A DNA stretch of 11,967 nt from JBBRHH01 sp038222915. GTDB taxonomy: Bacteria; Planctomycetota; Phycisphaerae; Tepidisphaerales; Tepidisphaeraceae. Location of the stretch: NCBI GenBank assembly GCA_038222915.1, contig JBBRHH010000139.1, forward strand, positions 1 to 11,967, read 5' to 3'. The stretch's first letter is position 1; the number at the start of each line of letters is the position of its first letter. Positions 5,956-11,967 of the stretch are shown here, one piece after another. The notes below the pieces were generated by a model. That model was not told the origin of the DNA. It ran no database searches and was given only the letters and a program-made list of their open reading frames with translations. Position numbers and translations under genes: made by a program.

Positions 5956-6089
5956 TTTCGCAACCCGTGCCATGGTCGATTCAGCGGAACCAATGGCCAA
6001 ACAATCACTTACAATATTCGGACATCACAAAACCGACACGCAACTCAATTGCGCGCACATTTTGACCCCTGGATCGCGTAAAAACCGAC

Positions 6090-6132
6090 CGAATCGCACG
6101 CCCAACAATCTGCGTCGCTTGGGTGCGATTCG
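6090..6132 (+). other. Leader hairpin, 14 bp with a 2-base bulge
   Basis: CGAATCGCA (6090-6098) pairs perfectly with TGCGATTCG (6124-6132). After a two-base bulge (CG), CCCAA (6101-6105) pairs with TTGGG (6119-6123), closing a 13-base loop. No U-tract follows, so it is more likely an RNA structural element than a terminator. It ends 40 bases before the ATG at 6173. Confidence 0.55.
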
Positions 6133-6172
6133 CCTTCCTGTTAATCTACAACGCCATTCGGAAACACCGCCT

Positions 6173-9121
6173 ATGACCACTATAAAAATCACCTCCGCAC
6201 TTACCGCCGTTCTTCTCTTCGTCTCCCTCGCCTCCGCTGGCACGGTCGAGCAAGGCCGCTTTGGCCGCGGCATTACCGTCGGTGGGGATCAGTACGTCGC
6301 GGCGGATTACAACCCTGTTTATGCGCTCGTGCCGATGACGGTGGAGTTTTGGGCGAAGGTTCCCGAAGCGGCCAGGAAGAATCCGAATGTGCTGATTGCG
6401 GCGGGGCCGAAGAATTCGCGGGATCATTGGGACGTTTTTTCGGAGAAGACTTCGGGGAATCTGGCCGGATCTTTGCCTGGGTTTAAGGGCGGGAATTTGA
6501 AGAGCGACAAGCCGATTGCGGACGGGCAGTGGCACTTCATAGCGCTGACGCTGGATGAGAAGAACGCGAAGCTGTTTCTGGATGGAAAGGAAGTTTGCAG
6601 CCAGGCGGTGGTGCAGAATGCGCCGTATCCGGATGTTGGGCCGCTGGCGTTTGGGTATATCGACGGGGTGCCCAGCGCCGCCGACACGTTGATTGACGAG
6701 GTGCGGATTTCGCGGGTGATCCGGGCAACGAATGCGGTGCCGGAGGGGCCTTTCAAATCGGATGCGGACACGCTGGGCCTGTGGCATTTTGATGAGGATG
6801 CGGCCGCTTATGACAAGGCCGGGTACGCGGATGTTTCGGCCATCCACAATCATGCCCACGCGGAGATCATCACGCGCGATTCGCTGCACAATGGGTTTGA
6901 TAACAGTGTGGGCGGCAAGACGAAGTGGTCGGACATGGACTATGGGCCGTTCTTCAGCTCGTCGCTCGGGGCGAAGAAGAATGTGACTTACAAGGCGGTG
7001 TCGGTCCAACTGAACACGGAAAAGGACAAGGCGAAGCAGGCGGCGGTGGCGTTTGATACGGAGCTGATGCGGTACAGCGTGGGGTGGACGGGCGGGTTTC
7101 TTGCGCTGAATCCTGGGCGGGAGGGATTGGCCGGGCATCCGAATGTGGATGGGGCGGAAAAGTTTGCAACGACGGCGACGCCGGGGTGTTCTTCGGGGGA
7201 GAACGCGGATGATTTTAAGGACCCACGGCCGGACCAGCATGGGCCGCTGCCAGCGGAGTGGGCGAAGTACAAGGGGCTTTATCGCAATGGCCAGCATGTG
7301 GTTTTCTCTTACAGCGTGAATGGCATGGAGGTGCTGGATTGCCCTGGGTATGAGGCGAAGGAATTTTCGGTCTTTACGCGGACGATTGAGGTCGGAGCGG
7401 CGAAGGGCGCGACGAAGCTTGTGGTTTGCGAGCTGGCGGCCGGCGTGGCGACGGTGGAGGGGAATTTTGCTTCGGTGCAGAAGGACAAGACGCTGACGCA
7501 GGTTGTTCTGACCGGTGGCGACAGTGGCGCGACGCTGTCGGCGAATTCGGGACGCATCCTGCTGGGTTTTCCCGCGGCTGAGAAGGTGCGGCGGATCAAG
7601 CTGGTGATTGCGACGGCGACGCCGGAAGATGCGGCGAAGTTGCATGCGGCGCTGGAGGAGACCGCGAAGGTTGCGCCGGAGGAACTGGCTGCGCTGACCA
7701 GGGGCGGGCCGGCGAATTATCCGCAGGCGGTGGCGACGGTTGGGACGCTTGGGAAGGAAGATCCGAAGAAGGACAATGCGTATGTGGTCGATACGCTGAC
7801 TGCGCCGGATGACAATCCGTGGAAGAGCTTTTTGCGGTTTGGCGGGCATGATTTCTTTTCGAACGGCGATGCGGCCGTTTGTTCGATCAGCGGGGATGTG
7901 TGGGTTGTTTCGGGGATCGACGACAAGCTCGATCATTTGCAATGGCGGCGCTTTGCGACGGGACTTTTTCAGCCGCTGGGATTGAAGATCGTCAAGGATG
8001 AGGTGTATGTGCTGGGGCGGGACCAGATCACGCGGCTGCATGATCTGAACAAGGACGGCGAGGCCGATTTTTATGAGAACTTTAATAACGACTGCAAGGT
8101 GACCGAGAACGGGCACGCGTATACGACGAACCTGGAGACGGACGCTGATGGGAACTTCTATTATTGCAAGTGTGCGGATGGAACGGCGCATGGCGGGACT
8201 GTTTTGAAGGTGGATCGGTATGGGAAGCAGTTGGATGTGGTCGCGACGGGGATCCGCAATTCAAATGGGCTTGGGGCGAGCGCGACGGGGGTGATTACGG
8301 AGGCCGACAATGAGGGCGAATGGGTGCCGGCTTCGCGGATCGATCTGGTGAAACAGGGGACATTCCTGGGCTTTGAACCGTCGAGCCATCGGACGCCTGC
8401 GCCGACCGATCCGGGCAAGCCGATTGTGTGGATGCCGCAGAACTGCGACAACTCGAGCGGCGGTCAGTTCTGGGTGGAGGGTGACAAGTGGGGGCCGTTC
8501 AAAAACGAGATGTTTCACAGCAGCTATGGGATGGCGTGCATTTTTCATGTGATGACCGAAGAGGTGAACGGGGTGACGCAGGGCGGGGTGTTTCGGTTTC
8601 CGCTGCACTTTGACACGGGTGTGATGCGCGGGCGGTTTCGGCCACAGGATGGGCAGCTTTATGTGTCAGGATTGCGTGGATGGCAGACGAGTGGCGCGAA
8701 GAACGGGGCGCTGCAACGCGTGCGGTATACGGGCAAGCCCGTGCATATGCCGGCGGCGCTGCACGTGCATGCGAATGGGATTTTATTGACGTACACGTCG
8801 CCGCTGGATGCGAAGGCGGCAGCCGATGCGGAATCGTATTCGGTGCAGCAGTGGAACTATCACTGGTCGCGGGCGTATGGGTCGGCACACTGGTCGGTGA
8901 ATGAACCGACGCGGCAGGGGCAGGATATTCTCGCGATTAAATCTGCGCATGTGTCGAAGGACGGGCTGAGCGTCTTCCTGGAAGTTCCAGGCATTCAGCC
9001 GGTAATGCAGATGATGATCACCGCCAACCTGACGGCGGCGGATGGGACGAATATTCGAAATGATATTTGGAATACGATTCACAATCTGGGACCGGCGTTC
9101 AATGTTGAGAGTCTGAAATAG
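6173..9121 (+). CDS. Secreted LamG / DUF6797-like / beta-propeller protein
   Basis: This 982-residue exported protein leads the right-hand operon. Residues 1-22 form a signal peptide (hydrophobic core ALTAVLLFVSLA, cut near ASA-GT). Residues about 25-205 are a LamG/concanavalin-like jelly roll, with the typical GQWHFIALTLDEKNAKLFLDG and LIDEVRIS stretches, likely to bind carbohydrate. Residues about 250-420 (MDYGPFFSSSLG, FDTELMRYSVGWTGGFLALN) match what I know as DUF6797 of planctomycetes and verrucomicrobia. From about 545 a sugar-dehydrogenase-like beta-propeller follows, with a calcium-loop-like DLNKDGEADF (624-633). It ends in the QRVRYTGKPVHMP...PVMQMM module seen in planctomycete propeller proteins. 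No CxxCH haem motif is present, although relatives often carry a cytochrome domain. I chose the ATG at 6173 because the signal peptide follows directly; the frame is open for 162 codons upstream, but that part is repeat sequence. Substrate unknown. Confidence 0.88.
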   Translation: MTTIKITSALTAVLLFVSLASAGTVEQGRFGRGITVGGDQYVAADYNPVYALVPMTVEFWAKVPEAARKNPNVLIAAGPKNSRDHWDVFSEKTSGNLAGSLPGFKGGNLKSDKPIADGQWHFIALTLDEKNAKLFLDGKEVCSQAVVQNAPYPDVGPLAFGYIDGVPSAADTLIDEVRISRVIRATNAVPEGPFKSDADTLGLWHFDEDAAAYDKAGYADVSAIHNHAHAEIITRDSLHNGFDNSVGGKTKWSDMDYGPFFSSSLGAKKNVTYKAVSVQLNTEKDKAKQAAVAFDTELMRYSVGWTGGFLALNPGREGLAGHPNVDGAEKFATTATPGCSSGENADDFKDPRPDQHGPLPAEWAKYKGLYRNGQHVVFSYSVNGMEVLDCPGYEAKEFSVFTRTIEVGAAKGATKLVVCELAAGVATVEGNFASVQKDKTLTQVVLTGGDSGATLSANSGRILLGFPAAEKVRRIKLVIATATPEDAAKLHAALEETAKVAPEELAALTRGGPANYPQAVATVGTLGKEDPKKDNAYVVDTLTAPDDNPWKSFLRFGGHDFFSNGDAAVCSISGDVWVVSGIDDKLDHLQWRRFATGLFQPLGLKIVKDEVYVLGRDQITRLHDLNKDGEADFYENFNNDCKVTENGHAYTTNLETDADGNFYYCKCADGTAHGGTVLKVDRYGKQLDVVATGIRNSNGLGASATGVITEADNEGEWVPASRIDLVKQGTFLGFEPSSHRTPAPTDPGKPIVWMPQNCDNSSGGQFWVEGDKWGPFKNEMFHSSYGMACIFHVMTEEVNGVTQGGVFRFPLHFDTGVMRGRFRPQDGQLYVSGLRGWQTSGAKNGALQRVRYTGKPVHMPAALHVHANGILLTYTSPLDAKAAADAESYSVQQWNYHWSRAYGSAHWSVNEPTRQGQDILAIKSAHVSKDGLSVFLEVPGIQPVMQMMITANLTAADGTNIRNDIWNTIHNLGPAFNVESLK

Positions 9122-9163
9122 ACCACGTGCATGGTGAGGTCGGGTACTTCTCGTTGAGCGGGT

Positions 9164-11380
9164 ATGAATTCGATCCGTTGCAATCTTCTCCTTGCGATTC
9201 TGGCCGGCGACGTCGCATGCTGTGCGGTTGCCACGGCTGCGCCGGCCCCGAATCCGCTTTCCGTTCTTGAAGCCCGCTGCCTGAAGTGTCATGGCGGGGA
9301 GAAGGTTCGGGGTGGGCTGGATATTTCGACCCGGGCGCTTTTGATGCAGGGTGGGGACAACGGGGCGGCGGTGGTGCCTGGGCATTCGGCCGACAGTCTG
9401 CTTTATCGACAAATCGCGCATCTGGAGAAGCCGGGGATGCCGGCCAAGCAGGAGGCGCTGCCGCAGGAGGAGATTGATGTTCTTGCGAAGTGGATTGATG
9501 CGGGGGCGGTGTATGAGCGGCCGCTGGATAAGAATGCGAGTGTAGTAAACGCGACGACCCGGCCGGGCGGGGAGATGGTGGTGAGTGATGAGGATCGGAA
9601 GTTCTGGTCGTTTGCCCCGCTGCGTGTGGTTGCGCCGCCGGAGGTGAAGAATGAGGGTTGGGGGCGGAATGCTGTGGATCGATTTATCTTGAAGGCGCTG
9701 GAGGATAGGAAGCTTTCGCCGGCGGCCGAGGCTTCGCGGCAGAAGCTGGTTCGGCGGGTTTATTTTGATTTGATTGGGTTGCCGCCGACCCCTGAGGAGA
9801 TGGATGGCGCATTGCGGGACGCAGCCGGCGACTGGTATGAGAAGCTTGTGGATCGGCTGCTGGAGAATCCGCACTTTGGGGAGCGCTGGGGCCGGCATTG
9901 GCTGGATGTGGCGCGGTATGCGGAGAGCGACGGGTATGAGACGGATGCGGATCGGCCGGGGATGTTTCATTACCGCGACTTTGTGATTCGGGCGTTTAAT
10001 GAGGACATGCCGTTTGACCGGTTTTTGCAGTGGCAGATCGCCGGCGATGTTTTGAGTCCGGAGAATCCGCAGGCGCTGGCGGCGACGGGGTTTTGCACGA
10101 CCGGGCCGGTGTCGATCAGCGCGGATGGGACGCCGCTGGAGAAGGAGCAGTATCGCTACGATGAGCTGGACGACATCGTGTCGACGACGGGGTCGGCGAT
10201 GCTCGGGCTGACGGTGGCGTGCGCGCGGTGTCACGATCACAAATACGATCCGATTCCGACGCGGGATTATTATCGGTTGGCGGCGGCGTTTACTAATACG
10301 AAGCGGGTTGGGGCGGCCTTCAAGTTTGACAATGGGAAGACGGCGGAGGAATTACGCAAGGCCGCGGAGCAGCCGCTGATGCTGGCGGATGAGAAGGCGA
10401 ATCGTGTGAAGTCGTTTCTGCTGCGACGGGGTGATCCGACGAGCAAGGCCGAAGAGGTTCAGCCGGGATTTTTGAGTGTGCTGCAACGGGGTGGTGGGGT
10501 GGGCAGCGAAGCTCCGCGGAAGATGCTGGCGGAATCGATCACCGATGTTGAACACGGAGCGGGGCAACTGGTTGCGCGGGTGATCGTGAACCGGCTTTGG
10601 CAGCATCATTTTGGGGAGGGACTGGTGCGGACGCCGGGTGATTTTGGGGCGCAGGGATCTCGGCCGACGCATCCGGAACTGCTGGACTGGCTTGCGAATG
10701 AGTTGATTCGCGGTGGGTGGAAACTAAAGCCCATACACCGGCTGATGCTGTTGAGTGCGGCCTACCGGCAGGACACGACGTTTGATGCGGCGAAGGCGAA
10801 GATTGATCCGGCCAATGAGCTGTTGTGGCGGCGGCGGCCGATGCGGCTGGAGGCGGAGATTATTCGCGATGCTATGCTGGCAACGAGCGGGCAGTTGAAG
10901 GCGGAAATTTACGGGCCGTCGATCAAGCCGGCGATTCCGCCCGAGGCGAATGTGGGGCGAAATAAGGACTTGATGCCGCGGCCGAAGGAAGATGGGCCGG
11001 ATCAGTGGCGGCGGAGCGTTTATCTGTTTGTGAAGCGGTCGCTGCTGACGCCGCTTTTGGATGTAATGGATGCGCCGACGGCCAATGCAAGTTGTGCGCG
11101 GCGGAATCAGGCGACGGTGCCTACGCAGGCGCTGATGTTGATGAACGATCCGTTTGTGCGGCGGCAGGCGAAGTTTTTTGCGGAGCGGTGTGTGAAGGAG
11201 GCCGGGGAGGACCCGACGGCGCGGGTGCGCTGGGCGTATAGGCTTGCTCTGGGGCGCGAGCCGACCGAGGGAGAGGTGCAGGCGGCGGCGAAATTTATGT
11301 CGGCGAATCCGGGCAAGGAGCCGTTTACCAACTTCTGTCATGTACTGCTGCAGTTGAACGAATTTGTCTATATTGATTGA
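9164..11380 (+). CDS. Diheme PSCyt1-DUF1549-DUF1553 exported protein
   Basis: This 738-residue protein has the planctomycete cytochrome/PSD1 architecture. An N-terminal hydrophobic segment (about 7-26, cut near ATA-AP) exports it. A PSCyt1 domain (about 30-115) has haem-c motif CLKCH at 39-43 and the following VRGGLDIS, PGHSADSLLY and MP signatures. A DUF1549 (PSCyt2) domain (about 168-380) contains DLIGLPPTPEE, FGERWGRHWLDVARY and a second haem motif CARCHDHKYDPI (353 onward). A DUF1553 (PSD1) domain (about 455-720) contains ARVIVNRLWQHHFGEGLV, PTHPELLDWLA and NQATVPTQALMLMND. Two CxxCH motifs imply two covalent haems in the periplasm, so it may transfer electrons; the reaction is unknown. 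It is shorter than many relatives because it lacks the extra domain often inserted between DUF1549 and DUF1553. It starts 42 bases after the LamG gene and ends 12 bases before the DUF1501 gene. No strong ribosome binding site is visible. Confidence 0.93.
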   Translation: MNSIRCNLLLAILAGDVACCAVATAAPAPNPLSVLEARCLKCHGGEKVRGGLDISTRALLMQGGDNGAAVVPGHSADSLLYRQIAHLEKPGMPAKQEALPQEEIDVLAKWIDAGAVYERPLDKNASVVNATTRPGGEMVVSDEDRKFWSFAPLRVVAPPEVKNEGWGRNAVDRFILKALEDRKLSPAAEASRQKLVRRVYFDLIGLPPTPEEMDGALRDAAGDWYEKLVDRLLENPHFGERWGRHWLDVARYAESDGYETDADRPGMFHYRDFVIRAFNEDMPFDRFLQWQIAGDVLSPENPQALAATGFCTTGPVSISADGTPLEKEQYRYDELDDIVSTTGSAMLGLTVACARCHDHKYDPIPTRDYYRLAAAFTNTKRVGAAFKFDNGKTAEELRKAAEQPLMLADEKANRVKSFLLRRGDPTSKAEEVQPGFLSVLQRGGGVGSEAPRKMLAESITDVEHGAGQLVARVIVNRLWQHHFGEGLVRTPGDFGAQGSRPTHPELLDWLANELIRGGWKLKPIHRLMLLSAAYRQDTTFDAAKAKIDPANELLWRRRPMRLEAEIIRDAMLATSGQLKAEIYGPSIKPAIPPEANVGRNKDLMPRPKEDGPDQWRRSVYLFVKRSLLTPLLDVMDAPTANASCARRNQATVPTQALMLMNDPFVRRQAKFFAERCVKEAGEDPTARVRWAYRLALGREPTEGEVQAAAKFMSANPGKEPFTNFCHVLLQLNEFVYID

Positions 11381-11392
11381 GTCGTTGCCATC

Positions 11393-11967
11393 ATGTCGAG
11401 CTTAGCCAACAACTCGTGCCGTTCTCTTCGCCCGGGCGGCGTACTGAATCGGCGGCAGTTTCTGCAACGGGCGGGGGCGGGGTTCGGGGCGCTGGCGCTG
11501 GCGAATCTTTTGAATGCGGAGTCGAGGGTAGCGATTCCGAGTCTGCACTTTCCGGCCAAGGCCAAGTCCATCATCTGGCTGTTCATGGAGGGCGGGCCGA
11601 GTGGGTTTGATCTTTTTGATCCGAAGCCGGAGTTGACGAAGCGGAACGGGATGCGGGTCGAAGGGATTCAGACGCATTTTGGAAATCCGGGGCCGCTGTT
11701 GAAAAGTCCGTATGCGTTCAAGCAGTATGGGAAGTCGGGACTGTGGGTGTGCGAGAAGTATCCGAACATCGCGAAGCACGTGGATGATATTGCGATGATC
11801 AAGTCGGTCTATTCGGATTCGCCCAATCACGGGCCGGCGATGTATCACATGAACACGGGCATTTCGCGGCCGGGCTTTCCGAGTGTGGGGTCGTGGGTGA
11901 CTTATGGGCTGGGGTCGGAAAATCAGAACTTGCCGGGGTATGTGGTGATGGCGGGCGGGGTGGAAAA
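11393..11967 (+). CDS. DUF1501 protein with Tat signal (runs off right edge)
   Basis: The first 191 codons of a gene that continues past the window. A twin-arginine export signal is clear: NRRQFLQRAG (19-28) followed by a Gly/Ala/Leu hydrophobic stretch (FGALALANLL), so the protein is probably exported folded. DUF1501, a family in the alkaline phosphatase/sulfatase-like superfamily, is recognised from IIWLFMEGGPSGFDLFDPKPEL (60-81), the early metal-site-like region, and from SDSPNHGPAMYHMNTG (141-156). DUF1501 genes are regularly paired with PSCyt/DUF1553 genes in planctomycetes, and here the gap is only 12 bases, so translation is probably coupled. No strong Shine-Dalgarno is visible. Whether DUF1501 members are enzymes is not established. 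Confidence 0.93.
   Translation, partial: MSSLANNSCRSLRPGGVLNRRQFLQRAGAGFGALALANLLNAESRVAIPSLHFPAKAKSIIWLFMEGGPSGFDLFDPKPELTKRNGMRVEGIQTHFGNPGPLLKSPYAFKQYGKSGLWVCEKYPNIAKHVDDIAMIKSVYSDSPNHGPAMYHMNTGISRPGFPSVGSWVTYGLGSENQNLPGYVVMAGGVE

Larger units (their letters stand above)
5590..6172. other. Long non-coding leader region upstream of the LamG operon
   Basis: This stretch of 583 bases separates the unknown membrane protein from the exported-protein operon. Open frames across it have no recognisable family and no credible starts, and their composition follows the repeat. It holds a good sigma-70-like promoter (5687-5714), an isolated perfect TATAAT (5770-5775) without a fitting -35, a ten-unit 11-bp tandem repeat (5846-5955) flanked by CAACCCGTG on both sides, two downstream segments complementary to the repeat (6029-6039 and 6080-6089), and a 14-bp hairpin (6090-6132) ending 40 bases before the next start codon. 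Confidence 0.7.

Noticed and set aside
5841..5969. CRISPR array or transposon ends
   Set aside because: The units are 11 bp with no unique spacers and no cas gene. The CAACCCGTG copies are direct rather than inverted, and no transposase lies nearby.
5608..6081. 157-codon plus-strand frame in the leader region
   Set aside because: It crosses the 11-bp repeats (repeating CVGYVSV-like translation), has no recognisable start signal or homology, and overlaps the promoter.
5687..6172. Upstream extension of the LamG protein by 162 codons
   Set aside because: The frame is open but includes the tandem repeat. The ATG at 6173 is followed directly by a classic signal peptide, which would be internal if the extension were real.
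9131..9157. Earlier ATG at 9131, in frame with the PSCyt/DUF1553 gene
   Set aside because: It reaches a TGA after eight codons, so it cannot extend the gene.
6146..10240. 681- and 485-codon minus-strand frames opposite the LamG and DUF1549/1553 genes
   Set aside because: Arg-rich, repetitive composition typical of antisense frames in GC-rich DNA; the plus-strand proteins have clear signal peptides and domains.

Overview
The window looks like chromosomal DNA of a GC-rich planctomycete (phylum Planctomycetota). The strongest indication is the right-hand operon. It encodes a protein with planctomycete cytochrome and PSD1-type domains (PSCyt1, DUF1549, DUF1553), a DUF1501 protein with a Tat signal, and a large secreted LamG/propeller protein. 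This set of families is greatly expanded in Planctomycetota and relatives. The assignment comes from family content only; there is no rRNA in the window.

Layout. The left third (1-3722) is read on the minus strand. In transcription order it holds greA (transcript cleavage factor), purF (first step of purine synthesis), a response regulator with a GGDEF diguanylate cyclase output domain, and the start of a secreted HEAT-like protein that runs off the left edge. The gaps are 124, 205 and 142 bases, so these may be separate transcription units. From 3928 the genes are on the plus strand: atpC (F-ATPase epsilon subunit) and, 27 bases later, an unrecognised 413-residue membrane-anchored protein. 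greA and atpC diverge from a shared 205-base region. A 583-base non-coding stretch follows. It contains a sigma-70-like promoter, ten exact-length 11-bp tandem repeats and a 14-bp hairpin. Then comes a tightly spaced three-gene operon (6173 to the right edge) of exported proteins: a LamG + DUF6797-like + beta-propeller protein, a diheme PSCyt1/DUF1549/DUF1553 protein, and a DUF1501 protein truncated by the right edge.

How the parts fit. The left genes are housekeeping and signalling functions. The right operon is probably an envelope or extracytoplasmic module joining carbohydrate recognition, a haem protein and a Tat-exported DUF1501 protein. That module is recurrent in planctomycetes, but its biochemistry is unknown. 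I see no defence system, CRISPR array, insertion sequence, tRNA or rRNA.

The most noteworthy signals are non-coding: a probable intrinsic terminator inside the greA leader, directly before its ribosome binding site; the 11-bp repeat array with complementary segments downstream in the presumed leader of the LamG operon; and a perfect 12-bp inverted repeat containing the purF stop codon.
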